64,000 bases of DNA from the NCBI GenBank assembly GCA_041398225.1, contig JAWKVD010000006.1, positions 1 to 64,000 on the forward strand, read 5' to 3'. Shown in pieces: positions 1-9,375 of this stretch (its first letter is position 1; each line of letters begins with the position of its first letter). Source of the stretch: JAWKVD01 sp041398225. Its GTDB lineage: Bacteria; Pseudomonadota; Alphaproteobacteria; Caulobacterales; Hyphomonadaceae. The notes beneath the pieces are model-generated. The model ran no database searches. It was given only the letters and a program-made list of their open reading frames with translations, and had not been told where the DNA came from. Position numbers and translations under genes: made by a program.

Positions 1-242
1 TGACTTTCGACATTTACGACACCTGGAGCGGTCGGGCGCTGGGCGGCTGCGTCTATCATGTCGCGCACCCGGGCGGCCGGAATTACGAGACTTTCCCGGT
101 CAACGCCAACGAGGCCGAGGCGCGGCGTCTGGCGCGGTTCGAACCCTATGGCGGCACGCCGGGCGCCTATCCGCTGCAGCCCGAGACGCCGCATCCGGAA
201 TTCCCCCTGACGCTGGATCTCCGCCGCCCGATCAGGTTGTGA
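1..242 (+). CDS. C-terminal end of a DUF2126 / transglutaminase-like protein (partial)
   Basis: The open frame enters from the left edge and stops at 240-242, leaving about 79 codons. The visible tail contains the run YHVAHPGGRNYETFPVNA followed by a LARFEPYGGTPG segment, which I recognise as the conserved C-terminus of DUF2126 proteins (large proteins with an N-terminal transglutaminase-like region). Everything upstream, including any catalytic part, is outside the window. These proteins often sit in a cluster with circularly permuted ATP-grasp and alpha-E genes; that cannot be checked here. The biochemical role is not established from this fragment. Confidence 0.75.
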   Translation, partial: TFDIYDTWSGRALGGCVYHVAHPGGRNYETFPVNANEAEARRLARFEPYGGTPGAYPLQPETPHPEFPLTLDLRRPIRL

Positions 243-317
243 GCGCAGCGGCGCTGGCTGGGGGGATCAGGGGCGAAGGGCGATTGACGACCGGCGCGAA
301 CGCCGTCATCTGACGCC

Positions 318-1907
318 ATGGCGCAGAACCCTTCCCCCACATCCGTTTCTCCGGCGCAGCACGAGCGGGCGCTGATCATCGATTTCGGCAGCCAGGTCAC
401 TCAGTTGATCGCGCGGCGGCTGCGGGAAAGCGGCGTCTATTGCGAAATTCACCCGTATAACAAGGCGGACCGGGCCTTCATCGAAGGATATGGCCCAAAG
501 GCGATCATCCTGTCCGGCGGCCCGGCAAGCGTGACGTGGGACGACAGTCCGCGCGCCGATCCCTACGTGTTCGAGGCCGACGTGCCGGTTCTGGGCATCT
601 GTTACGGCCAGCAGGTGATGATGACCCAGCTCGGCGGCCGAGTGGAGAGCGGCACAAGTCGCGAATTCGGCCGCGCCTTCATCGAAAAGGTCACGGACGA
701 TCCCTTCCTCGACGGCCTGCTCGAAGACGGCGCTCACGAGCAGGTGTGGATGAGCCATGGCGACCACGTGTCCGAACTGGCCCCCGGATTCGGCGTGATC
801 GCCAGATCGCCCGGCGCGCCCTTGGCCGTGATCGCCGACCCGGAGCGCCGCTTCTACGGCGTGCAGTTCCATCCCGAAGTGGTCCACACCACGCGCGGGC
901 GCGACCTGCTGCGCAACTTCACCCACGGCGTCGCCGGCATGTCCGGCGACTGGACCATGGCGGCCTTCCGGCAGGAGATGATCGGGCGCATCCGTGCGCA
1001 GGTCGGGTCCTCGAAAGTCATTTGCGGTCTCTCCGGCGGCGTGGACTCCTCCGTCGCCGCCGTGCTGATCCACGAAGCCATCGGCGAGCAGCTTACTTGC
1101 GTCTTCGTCGACACCGGCCTGATGCGGGCCAACGAGGCCGATGAAGTCGTCAATCTCTTCAAGGGGCACTACAACATCCCGCTGGTTCACGTTGACGCTG
1201 GCGACGTTTTCCTCGGCGGCCTCAACGGCGTGTCCGATCCCGAGAAGAAGCGGAAGTTCATCGGCGCCACCTTCATCGACATCTTCGAGCGTGAAGCCGG
1301 CAAGATCGGCGGTGCGGAGTTTCTGGCGCAGGGAACGCTCTATCCGGACGTGATCGAAAGCGTCTCGGTCACCGGCGGACCGTCGGTCACGATCAAGTCG
1401 CACCACAATGTCGGCGGTCTGCCCGAACGCATGAACCTGAAACTGGTCGAACCGCTGCGCGACCTGTTCAAGGACGAGGTGAGGGCGCTGGGCCGCGAAC
1501 TCGGTCTGCCTGAAGCGTTTGTCGGGCGTCACCCTTTCCCCGGTCCCGGCCTCGCCATCCGCATCCCGGGCGAGATCACGCCCGAACGCGTCGCGGTGCT
1601 GCAAAAGGCCGACGCCATCTATCTCGACGAAATTCGCAAGGCGGGTCTCTACGACGAGATCTGGCAGGCGTTCGCGGTCCTGTTGCCGGTCAACACGGTC
1701 GGCGTGATGGGCGACGAGCGCACCTATGAAAGCGTGCTCGCTCTTCGCGCGGTGACCTCCACGGACGGCATGACCGCCGACTTCTACCACTTCCCCATGG
1801 ACTTCCTGGGACGCGCCGCCACGCGCATCATCAACGAGGTGAAGGGCGTCAACCGCGTCGTTTACGACGTTACGTCCAAGCCGCCCGGCACCATCGAGTG
1901 GGAATAA
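318..1907 (+). CDS. guaA: GMP synthase (glutamine-hydrolysing)
   Basis: This 529-residue protein converts XMP, glutamine and ATP into GMP in cytosolic purine synthesis. The N-terminal class I amidotransferase domain (about 1-200) shows the nucleophile motif GICYGQQ and the downstream FHPEV histidine. The ATP-pyrophosphatase domain follows with the P-loop GLSGGVDSS near residue 240, and the C-terminal dimerisation domain ends in KPPGTIEWE, the usual GuaA terminus. Length matches the family. The ATG at 318 places the MAQN start just before the amidotransferase strand. The long open frame on the opposite strand is a GC-rich antisense shadow. The gene is apparently monocistronic. Confidence 0.97.
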   Translation: MAQNPSPTSVSPAQHERALIIDFGSQVTQLIARRLRESGVYCEIHPYNKADRAFIEGYGPKAIILSGGPASVTWDDSPRADPYVFEADVPVLGICYGQQVMMTQLGGRVESGTSREFGRAFIEKVTDDPFLDGLLEDGAHEQVWMSHGDHVSELAPGFGVIARSPGAPLAVIADPERRFYGVQFHPEVVHTTRGRDLLRNFTHGVAGMSGDWTMAAFRQEMIGRIRAQVGSSKVICGLSGGVDSSVAAVLIHEAIGEQLTCVFVDTGLMRANEADEVVNLFKGHYNIPLVHVDAGDVFLGGLNGVSDPEKKRKFIGATFIDIFEREAGKIGGAEFLAQGTLYPDVIESVSVTGGPSVTIKSHHNVGGLPERMNLKLVEPLRDLFKDEVRALGRELGLPEAFVGRHPFPGPGLAIRIPGEITPERVAVLQKADAIYLDEIRKAGLYDEIWQAFAVLLPVNTVGVMGDERTYESVLALRAVTSTDGMTADFYHFPMDFLGRAATRIINEVKGVNRVVYDVTSKPPGTIEWE

Positions 1908-2117
1908 GGCTCCCATCGCGGCCGCTCGCCCGATAAAGGTCTCGCCGGCCCATAGGGCATCCCCTGAACGAGGGAAGCGCGATACGCTTGGAAGGTGGAA
2001 GCTGAACCTTCATGTTGTCGCCCCGGAATGCCGATCGTCGGGTCTTGCGCCAAGTGCGAAGCTGACAGAGCGCATCGACCCGTTAGATGTTCGGCAGGAT
2101 GAGGGACGTCGCGTGAA

Positions 2118-3998
2118 ATGATTGCCGCCAGACACGTACTCCTGTCGCCGCTTACGCGGTTGATCCTGCTGTCCGTCGTCGGCCTGGCTCTGCTCCTCGC
2201 CATGGCGCTGGTGGCCATGCAGCCCGCGACCGGCTGGACCTGGTCCCCCGCCGAATGGCGCCCGGTCGCGGACGTGCACCCCGCCGTCTGGGTTTCGCTG
2301 GGCACGGGCCTGCTGGCCTGGCTGATTTCCGCATGGGTGTGGGCGCTGAAACCCGCGGCCCCCGCGGCCGTGCTGTTCGCGGCCAGCGGTCTCGCCACGT
2401 TGACCTTCTGTTTCGCCTCCTTCGCCCCAAGGATAGCGCTGCCCATGGAGCCGGGCGTCGTCGCATGGATCTGGCGAATCAACATGCTCGGCGCGTCGGC
2501 CTTCGGCGTCATCATGACCTGCCTGTTCCTGATCTATCCGTCGCGCCTGCGCTTCTGGAAACCCCTCGCGGCGGCCGTCGTCGTCGTTTTCGGTCTCTGG
2601 ACTCTGCTGCGCACCTTCGGGCCGTTTCAGGACCTCGCCGAGGTGCAACGCATCACCACCTTCGAGATGGTCGCCATTGTCATGGCGGTCGTCTGGCAGG
2701 TCCGCGCCTCGGCGGACGATCCGCGCTTGCGGGCCATCGCGCTTTGGCTTGGCGCCTCCACGCTGCTCGGCGCGGGCGCTTTCATCGTCACCGTCGCCGC
2801 ACCGCTCACCTTCGGCTTCGATCCGCTGGTGCTGGAGAACTACGCCTTCAGCTTCTTCCTCGTTATCTATGTCGGCCTCGCGGTCGGATTGATGCGCTAC
2901 CGCCTGTTTGATCTGGGCGCGTGGGCTTACCGGCTTGTGTTCTACGCCTCCGCCGCGCTCGCCCTGATCGTTCTGGACATCGCGCTTGCAAGCCTTCTGG
3001 CGCTCGATCCGGGGGAGGCGCTGGGCGTCTCCCTGATCGTTGTGGCCGTCGCCTACCTGCCGTTGCGCGACATTCTCTGGCGGCGCATGGTGCGCCGACG
3101 TCCAGCCGACGCCGATGGGCTGTTTCATCTCGTCCTCGACGCAGCGCTCAAGCCCACCGCACAGGAGCGCGCCACGGGCTGGAGCAACCTGCTGCGTGAT
3201 CACTTCAATCCGCTGGAAATGGTGGAGATACCTGAACAAATCGCCGAGGCTGAAATCGGCGGCGAAGGCCTTGTGCTGAAAACCCCCGGCGTCGCGGGCG
3301 CCCCTGCGTTTCGGTTGATGCACGCCAATAACGGCCGCTCGCTGTTCACGCCGCGCGATGCCGGCGTGGTCACGCACCTCGTCCGCCTGATGCAGCAGGC
3401 CGAAGCGAGCCGCTCGGCCTATGACCGCGGCGTCTCCGAGGAGCGCTTGCGGATCGCGCGCGACATCCACGACAATATCGGCGCCCAGCTCATGCGCGCG
3501 CTTCACTCGACCAAGCCGGACCGGAAAGACGCCATGATCCGCGACACGCTGGCCGACCTGCGCGACGTCATCAACAACGCCCAAAGCCCCGCGCTGCCGC
3601 TCGACGCAGTGCTGGCGGACCTCCGCGCGGAGACCGCGGACCGGCTGGAGCCCCACGGCGTATCTCTGCGCTGGAGCCTTCAGGCCGACGCCGGCCTCGT
3701 GCTGACGCCTTCGACCGTCCATGCGCTTCGTTCCGTCATTCGAGAGGCGGCGAGCAACACGATCAAGCATGCCGGCGCGACCCGCCTCGGCGTCAGCCTC
3801 CAGATCACGCCGCATCGTGTCGAGGTCGTCGTCGAGGACGACGGATCGGGCTTCGACATTGAAACCGTGAAGCTCGGCCAGGGCCTCGCCAACATGAAGG
3901 CGCGTGTCGAAGGCGTGGGCGGCGCGTTTGCGCTCTCGCGCGGCGAAACCGGCGCTCAGCTCCAGGCGCACTTTCCCCACCAGGCGGCTGCATCATGA
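2118..3998 (+). CDS. membrane sensor histidine kinase (HisKA_3 / NarX-DesK type)
   Basis: The protein has 626 residues. The first roughly 330 are strongly hydrophobic, with several predicted membrane helices, so the sensory part is in the inner membrane. The kinase core begins near residue 440 with the H-box ARDIHDNIGAQLM, whose His is the likely phosphorylation site. It is followed by an N-box (REAASNTIKHA) and ATP-lid glycine motifs (DDGSGF, GQGLANMKARV), the layout of the HisKA_3/HATPase_c group that pairs with LuxR-type regulators. Its stop overlaps the start of the response regulator by ATGA, so the two are translationally coupled and very probably cognate. The signal sensed is unknown. 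Confidence 0.88.
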   Translation: MIAARHVLLSPLTRLILLSVVGLALLLAMALVAMQPATGWTWSPAEWRPVADVHPAVWVSLGTGLLAWLISAWVWALKPAAPAAVLFAASGLATLTFCFASFAPRIALPMEPGVVAWIWRINMLGASAFGVIMTCLFLIYPSRLRFWKPLAAAVVVVFGLWTLLRTFGPFQDLAEVQRITTFEMVAIVMAVVWQVRASADDPRLRAIALWLGASTLLGAGAFIVTVAAPLTFGFDPLVLENYAFSFFLVIYVGLAVGLMRYRLFDLGAWAYRLVFYASAALALIVLDIALASLLALDPGEALGVSLIVVAVAYLPLRDILWRRMVRRRPADADGLFHLVLDAALKPTAQERATGWSNLLRDHFNPLEMVEIPEQIAEAEIGGEGLVLKTPGVAGAPAFRLMHANNGRSLFTPRDAGVVTHLVRLMQQAEASRSAYDRGVSEERLRIARDIHDNIGAQLMRALHSTKPDRKDAMIRDTLADLRDVINNAQSPALPLDAVLADLRAETADRLEPHGVSLRWSLQADAGLVLTPSTVHALRSVIREAASNTIKHAGATRLGVSLQITPHRVEVVVEDDGSGFDIETVKLGQGLANMKARVEGVGGAFALSRGETGAQLQAHFPHQAAAS

Positions 3999-4633
3999 TA
4001 TCCATCCTGTTCGTCGAGGACATCGCCGAAACGCGCGCCTGGCTGCGCGAGGCCGTCGAAGCGGCGTTTCCCGGGCCGCACATTCGCGAGGCGATGAATG
4101 TGCGCGAGGCGATCTTCGCCATGAAGGGACATTCCTTCGACATCGCCATCGTCGATCTGGGCCTGCCTGACGGCTCCGGAACGGAGGTCATCTCGGCCTT
4201 CTCCGCGAGCCGCCCGGAGACGACCGTGGTCGTGGCGACGGTCATGGGAGACGACGCCTCCGTGGTCGCGGCCCTGTCGCAGGGCGCGCAGGGATACCTC
4301 CTGAAAGACTCCCCCTTCGACGTTTTCGTTCGCCAACTGACGCTGATCGAGCAGGGCCTGCCGGCGCTGTCTCCGTCCATCGCGCGGCGGATCGTCGAGC
4401 ACTTCCGCAAGACGGTCATCTCTCAGGACGAGAGCGCCGACCTCACGCCCCGCGAACGCGATGTGCTGGGTCTGATCGGTCGCGGCCTGCGCAACGCCGA
4501 CACGGCGCTCGCATTGGGTCTTAGCGAAAGCACGGTCGCCAGCCACATCAAGTCGATCTACGCCAAGCTCGGCATTTCCTCCCGCGCGGAAGCGGCCCTG
4601 CAGGCGGCGCGTCTCGGCCTCATGAAGTCCTGA
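3995..4633 (+). CDS. LuxR/NarL-family response regulator
   Basis: This 212-residue protein has an N-terminal receiver domain beginning MISILFVEDIAETRAW, with acidic residues at the ED pair and the phospho-acceptor Asp in the IVDLGLPDGSG stretch. A C-terminal LuxR-type helix-turn-helix follows (LTPRERDVLGLIGRGLRNADTA, with the recognition helix SESTVASHIKSIYAKLG). The start overlaps the kinase stop by 4 bp, so it forms a two-component pair with the upstream histidine kinase and is expected to act as its DNA-binding output. Target genes cannot be read from the sequence. A secreted Sel1-like protein gene starts 88 bp downstream on the same strand and may or may not belong to the regulon. Confidence 0.92.
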   Translation: MISILFVEDIAETRAWLREAVEAAFPGPHIREAMNVREAIFAMKGHSFDIAIVDLGLPDGSGTEVISAFSASRPETTVVVATVMGDDASVVAALSQGAQGYLLKDSPFDVFVRQLTLIEQGLPALSPSIARRIVEHFRKTVISQDESADLTPRERDVLGLIGRGLRNADTALALGLSESTVASHIKSIYAKLGISSRAEAALQAARLGLMKS

Positions 4634-4721
4634 TCCCCCCTGAACCGGGGAGGCGAATCTCCCCGCGCTGTCCTACTGCGATGGCAAGACCGGGAATCCG
4701 TGGATCTGGAGGCGACAAACG

Positions 4722-6038
4722 ATGCACCATGCGAGGACTCTGGCCGTGGGACTGGCCGCCTTCGTCCTGTCTGTCGGCGGCGTCTCGACGCCCGCGTTCG
4801 CGCAACTGGCCCTGCCGCCGGGCGCCGAGCTGTGGCCGCAGCAGTGTGAATCCGGAGACCCCGACGCCTGCATCAATCAGGGCATCCGCTATCAGCAGGG
4901 CATCGAAATTCAGGCGAGCTGGGGCGATGCGGCGAAATACTGGGGCAAGGCGTGCAAGCTGGGCGTGTCCGACGGCTGCCAGATGGCGTCCGAAGTCTAT
5001 AGCGGGCTCGCCGACGGTTTCCCGGCGGACTATCCCCGTCTGGTCGCGGTCGAAGCTTCTGGCTGCAAACTTGGCATGGCGCTGCAATGCGCCGACGCGG
5101 CGCTGCGGCTCTATTCGGGCGACGGCGTATCGCAGAATGTCGAATTGGCGCTGCCTCTGTTTGCAAAAGCGTGCGACCTGAAAGACGCGCTGGCCTGCGC
5201 GATCGCCGCCACCGAATATCTGGACGGCGAGCAGGGAACGCCGATCGACGCTCAAAAGGCGGTTGTCTTCGGCAAGAAGGGCTGCGCGCTGGAGCAACAG
5301 GACGCCTGCCTGCTCGTCGAGTCGGCCTACATGCTTCCTAAATACGCCACCTTCGAACCTCAGGCGGGCTTCGAGTACGCGCTGAAGAACTGCGCCGACA
5401 ACTCCGGGGCAAGCTGCTCCAACCTCGGCAATGTCTATGTCGAGATCAAGGAATACGAACTCGGCGTCGAGAACTACGACAAGGCCTGCAAGCTGGGGGT
5501 GGAAGAAGCCTGCACGGTGGCCGGAAATTTCAGAACCTGGCTGACGGAACGGGCCGCCTACGAGGCGTGGCTGGCGCAGCAGGCCGAACGCAAGGCGCAG
5601 TTGAACCAGCTCATCTCCGGTGGAAACCTGGACGGCGCGATGCGCGCCGCCTTGTTTGATTACGGCTCGACCGATCTTGCGGAATACGTCGCCGGGAAGG
5701 CGTCGGACTACAAGGCGTTCTCGACCAACAATCTCTATGTCCTGTCCCTCTGGTTCCCGGGCAAGGCCGTCGGAGCGGCCGCGGACAAGGAACTCTCCAA
5801 CCGTGGCACGGGCCTCGAAGGTCGCTTCGGCGAGGGAACCAACGCGCCCGGTATGGCTGCTGCCCGCTACCGCGCGGCCTATGGCTCCAGCCCGCCGACC
5901 TACACGGCCAACGTCTCCTCGCCGTCGCTGCCGAAGATGCCCAGCGCCGCGGAGATCAGCGCACAGACCCGTGAGAAATACCGCTGGGCGCACTGCACGA
6001 TGAAGGGTAGCAACACCAGCGCCAAAATCTGCCAGTAG
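4722..6038 (+). CDS. secreted Cys-rich Sel1-like repeat protein
   Basis: The 438-residue protein starts with a signal peptide (positively charged start, hydrophobic core, AFAQ cleavage region near residue 28), so it is exported. The mature part carries Sel1/TPR-like helical repeats with paired cysteines of the type CKLGVSDGC, CDLKDALAC and CKLGVEEAC, the pattern seen in Helicobacter Hcp-like proteins, where the cysteines bridge helices of one repeat. The extreme C-terminus (YRWAHCTM..GSNTSAK.CQ) is shared with the gene at 7859-9154 on the other strand, making them paralogs. A GGAGG ribosome site precedes the ATG. A partner-binding role is likely for such repeats, but the function is unknown. 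Confidence 0.75.
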   Translation: MHHARTLAVGLAAFVLSVGGVSTPAFAQLALPPGAELWPQQCESGDPDACINQGIRYQQGIEIQASWGDAAKYWGKACKLGVSDGCQMASEVYSGLADGFPADYPRLVAVEASGCKLGMALQCADAALRLYSGDGVSQNVELALPLFAKACDLKDALACAIAATEYLDGEQGTPIDAQKAVVFGKKGCALEQQDACLLVESAYMLPKYATFEPQAGFEYALKNCADNSGASCSNLGNVYVEIKEYELGVENYDKACKLGVEEACTVAGNFRTWLTERAAYEAWLAQQAERKAQLNQLISGGNLDGAMRAALFDYGSTDLAEYVAGKASDYKAFSTNNLYVLSLWFPGKAVGAAADKELSNRGTGLEGRFGEGTNAPGMAAARYRAAYGSSPPTYTANVSSPSLPKMPSAAEISAQTREKYRWAHCTMKGSNTSAKICQ

Positions 6039-6080
6039 CCAGTTCGAGAACCAGTAGTCAGTTCGAAAAAGAGCATTCCG

Positions 6081-7547
6081 ATGAGTCGAGTCCTGAGCGT
6101 CGCGCTCGCCGCCTTTGCTGCGCTGTCCGCCTTTGCTTCGGCCAGCGCCCAGACCGCGCTGCCCAACGGCTTTGTCGAGAATGCTCAATGCGTCGTGAAG
6201 GCCTCCCACTGGGAGCAGCCGCCCGGCACGTCGACGCTGAGTCTGGTCTCACGCGGCCGGGAGGACAACCCGTTCCATTATCGGCAGCACACCATTCTCA
6301 GCTGGTATTATGGCGGGGCCGCCGCCATTCACGAGATGAACAGTATGGCGGTGTCCTATTTCATCAACTGCGTCAGCAAGGGCTCATCTGAGCAGTGCGG
6401 GATGAAGAAGGACAACAAGGTCGCCAAGGCCATCAACAAGATGCGCTTCGGCAAGAGCCTGTCGAACGGCGACCGGAAGGCGATCGACAAGTATTTCGGC
6501 CAGAAGCCGCCGGCCTCCGCCATTCGCTTCGCCGCCAATGATCTGGGCCTCTGCTTCGGCGACGATCCGGGGCAGCCGACCATCGAGGAGATCGACTTCG
6601 TTCAGGTGACGCCGCCGGAGGATGACTGCAAGCTATATCCGGAGATGGTCACTCAGCGGTTCATCGGTGTTTCGTATCCCGAGGGGAACCATCGCTATTA
6701 CCTGCCATGGCAGGCCAGCTTCCAGGCCCAGGTCGATGCCGCTGCTGTTTGCGATCGGCCGGTATGGGTGCCGCGACAGGCGGTCGACAACCTCGCCGCC
6801 GACAGGGCCTACAAGCTGGCCCATGAAAACCGTCCGGTGGAAGAACGGATCGCCGGTCTCAATGGCTGTCAGATCGCCTATGGCGTTGTCACGATGGGGC
6901 TGACCCAGCAGGGCGGCGTGGCCCGCGTGCCGGATGAAGGCATTGGCTGGGCGTTGAAATACGAGCAGGCCGTCATCGACAACCAGCTTTGCCCGTTCAT
7001 GTCGTCCTCCCTGTCGGACTGGGTGCAGGCCCAGCCGCTGACCAAGTTCGAGCCCGCGCCGGACCCGTTCGAAGGCTTCCGCAAGCGCGGGCCGTACGGC
7101 AACAGCATGGAGGACTGGAAGTCGTATATCGCCCGCGTCATGGGGCATTACGAGACCGAAGCCTCGCCCCAGATCAGTCTGGAAGGGGACCTCTGCGCCG
7201 ACTATGCGACCTTCCTGGTCGAGCAGTACTACGCCAATCCGGGCATAAGTGATCCGCAGAGCAAGTTCCTGTTCGACACGGCTTTCAAGCTCGACCTCAG
7301 CCAGCGTACCGCGATGTGCGTGGCCGTGCCGAAATGGGCTTACGCCTCCTATGCCAGCAAGCGCGCAGTACAGGCCGCCCGCCGCGAAGAGGCGAACCGC
7401 AAGATGGCCCAGCGCGAAGCCTTCTTTGCGAACCTCAAGCAGGCCGCCGACGAGGCGAACAAGTGGAAGCCCTCCTATCGCCCGCCGCCGAGCGAACCGC
7501 GCTGCTATCGCACCGGCGAGAAAGTCGAGACCTGCTTCTACAACTGA
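6081..7547 (+). CDS. exported hypothetical protein between two Sel1-like paralogs
   Basis: I do not recognise the family of this 488-residue protein. It has a clear signal peptide (MSRVLSVALAAFAALSAFA, cleavage after ASAQ) and therefore acts in the periplasm or outside. The mature chain holds many cysteines (for example FINCVSK.SSEQCGM, LGLCFGDD, CYRTGEKVETCFYN), suggesting disulphides, and a charged helical stretch around residues 430-460. It lies 42 bp after the Sel1-like gene on the same strand, so the two may be co-transcribed. A second Sel1-like paralog converges on it from the other side. No catalytic motif is visible. Confidence 0.6.
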   Translation: MSRVLSVALAAFAALSAFASASAQTALPNGFVENAQCVVKASHWEQPPGTSTLSLVSRGREDNPFHYRQHTILSWYYGGAAAIHEMNSMAVSYFINCVSKGSSEQCGMKKDNKVAKAINKMRFGKSLSNGDRKAIDKYFGQKPPASAIRFAANDLGLCFGDDPGQPTIEEIDFVQVTPPEDDCKLYPEMVTQRFIGVSYPEGNHRYYLPWQASFQAQVDAAAVCDRPVWVPRQAVDNLAADRAYKLAHENRPVEERIAGLNGCQIAYGVVTMGLTQQGGVARVPDEGIGWALKYEQAVIDNQLCPFMSSSLSDWVQAQPLTKFEPAPDPFEGFRKRGPYGNSMEDWKSYIARVMGHYETEASPQISLEGDLCADYATFLVEQYYANPGISDPQSKFLFDTAFKLDLSQRTAMCVAVPKWAYASYASKRAVQAARREEANRKMAQREAFFANLKQAADEANKWKPSYRPPPSEPRCYRTGEKVETCFYN

Positions 7548-7701
7548 GGTGGCTCGGACAGCGGCGTGAACGGTCTTGGTATCTGCCCTCGACGTGCGGG
7601 CCCGACGTTCATGTCGCTTGATGGCTCCCGGACGCCAGACCAGCGCCTGCCGCTGAAGCCATGCGTGCAAGCGATCCTCTGATCTTCCCGACAAAGAAAA
7701 G

Positions 7702-7725
7702 CGGCAGGCGCGTTTGCGCCTGCCG
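7702..7725 (-). terminator. Rho-independent terminator for the minus-strand Sel1-like gene
   Basis: A perfect 10-bp stem CGGCAGGCGC / GCGCCTGCCG closes a GTTT loop. Read on the minus strand, the stem is followed by TTTTCTTT (the complement of 7693-7700), a typical U-tract. This placement suits termination of the minus-strand gene that ends at 7859. It may also stop plus-strand transcripts from the gene ending at 7547. The rest of the interval 7548-7858 shows no gene. Confidence 0.8.
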
Positions 7726-7858
7726 TTGAACGGGTTGCAGTGAGCGGGTTTTTGGTGAGCGGGCTGCAGGGATCCAGCCCGACCTGCCGGCTCCCGGGGG
7801 TATACGCCGACGCCTTGTTCAAGACGCCGGCGTACGAGGCCCGTCCCCCATCCTGGTG

Positions 7859-9154
7859 TTACTGGCAGACCTTCGCGCTGGTGTTGCTGCCGCTCATCGT
7901 GCAGTGCGCCCAGCGGTATTTCTGCTTGGTCTCTTCGGAGATTTGCGTCGCGCTCTTCATCGGCGCGGGCCTGAACGACGAGCCGCTGCTGCTGGAATAG
8001 GTGGGGGCGCTGCCGCCATAGAGTTGACGCCAGCGGGCGTCGGCCATGCCGGGGCTGTTGGTCCCCGTGCCGAACGTGCCTTCAAGGCCTGTCCCCCGCG
8101 CGGAGAGTTCCGCATCGGCGGCGGCGCGCACCGGACCGGACGGGAACCACAGCGCGGCGGCGTAGAGATCGTTGGTGGAGATGTCGCGCATGCGACCGGC
8201 CGATTGAGTGGCGAGAATTGCTTTCTGGGCGAGGTCTTTCGAGCCGGCGGAATTGATCGCGGCGCTGACCGCCTCGCCATAGCGGCCCTGGGAAAGCGGC
8301 GTATTCACCATGGCGTTGAGCGAGGCCATCTTGGCTTCGTACTCCGCCTTCTCGCGAATGTAGGTTTCCCACTCGGTTGCGGGTTTGCAGGATTCGCCGT
8401 GGCCCTTTTCGCAAGCCCGGCGCAGATACGTGACGCCGATGTCGTATTCCTCGATGTCGATATAGGTCCAGCCGACATTGCGGCAGTCTCCGCCGCTGTT
8501 CTGCTCGTCGCAGCGGATCATGGAGTAGGTGAGACCCTTCTTGGCGTCGAACGTGGGTTCGTCGGGATTGGCGTACACGCGGGCCGCGACGTCGCACCCC
8601 ATCACGTCATGATACCGGTTGCAGGCTTCTTCGCCGAACCAGCCTGCGTTCGCCTTGTTGATCAGGCTGGGGTATTTGCCCTTGCTGCCGTCCCAGGCCG
8701 CATAAAGCCCCCAGAAGCAGGGTTGCTCCACGCCCGCGAGGCAGCCGGCCTTCGACACCTCGATGGCCTTGGTGAGATCCTTCGCCTCCGACTTGTCGTT
8801 GGAACGATACCACAGCGCCGAGTTGCAGCTGTCGACATGCCCCATGCCGCAGGCGCGCTCGATCAGCGCCACGCCCTGGGAGACGTTCTTCTCCAGATTG
8901 CCCGATCCGCCGACGATCAGGGCGCCGCTGCTCGAGCAGCCGTCGGGAACGCCCATGTCGCAGGATTTCAGAAAGAAGGTCACGGCTTTCTGCTTGTCTT
9001 CCGCGACGCCCTGGCCCTGCGCGTACTCCGCGCCGGTGTAGAAGCAGGACTCGGCGTCGCCATTGCGGCAAGCGCCTTCAGAGGCCGACTCCTGCGCCGA
9101 CGCGATCGATGCGACGCCCAGCGAAAGTCCCAACAGAAGCAGCTTTCTCAACAT
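7859..9154 (-). CDS. secreted Cys-rich Sel1-like repeat protein (paralog)
   Basis: With the start at 9154 the protein begins MLRKLLLLGLSLGVASIASA, a good signal peptide, and has 431 residues. An upstream in-frame start would put 14 unlikely residues before it. The mature protein has Sel1/TPR-like repeats with cysteine pairs (CRNGDAESC, CDMGVPDGC, CGMGHVDSC, CEKGHGESC) and ends in YRWAHCTM.GSNTSAK.CQ, almost the same as the protein ending at 6038. The two genes face each other and bracket the exported protein at 6081-7547. A role as a periplasmic or extracellular binding scaffold is plausible, but no specific function is known. Confidence 0.75.
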   Translation of the reverse strand: MLRKLLLLGLSLGVASIASAQESASEGACRNGDAESCFYTGAEYAQGQGVAEDKQKAVTFFLKSCDMGVPDGCSSSGALIVGGSGNLEKNVSQGVALIERACGMGHVDSCNSALWYRSNDKSEAKDLTKAIEVSKAGCLAGVEQPCFWGLYAAWDGSKGKYPSLINKANAGWFGEEACNRYHDVMGCDVAARVYANPDEPTFDAKKGLTYSMIRCDEQNSGGDCRNVGWTYIDIEEYDIGVTYLRRACEKGHGESCKPATEWETYIREKAEYEAKMASLNAMVNTPLSQGRYGEAVSAAINSAGSKDLAQKAILATQSAGRMRDISTNDLYAAALWFPSGPVRAAADAELSARGTGLEGTFGTGTNSPGMADARWRQLYGGSAPTYSSSSGSSFRPAPMKSATQISEETKQKYRWAHCTMSGSNTSAKVCQ

Positions 9155-9375
9155 CCAAATCTCCGAACTCTTCGATACGTCCGCTGATCGTCGCACGGCC
9201 CCGATGGTGCGCGCCTCCCCCGTTCAGGTGAGCCCCGCGGTCGCACCATCGGAACGGGTCGCGGCGATCCTCAGCCGCCGAAGGCCGAGGGCGTTGTTTG
9301 CCGACGCCTTTCCTCTGCTTGTTCGGGCAGCATTCAGCCCCTAGGCTGCGCGAAACCGGGCTCGGGAGGGACATC

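Noticed and set aside
306..1916. A 536-codon open frame antisense to guaA
   Set aside because: Composition is that of a GC-rich antisense shadow, no domain is recognised, and guaA is complete and conserved on the other strand.
2010..3980. A 656-codon open frame antisense to the histidine kinase
   Set aside because: Strongly charged low-complexity product without known domain; it is the codon-mirror of a clear kinase gene.
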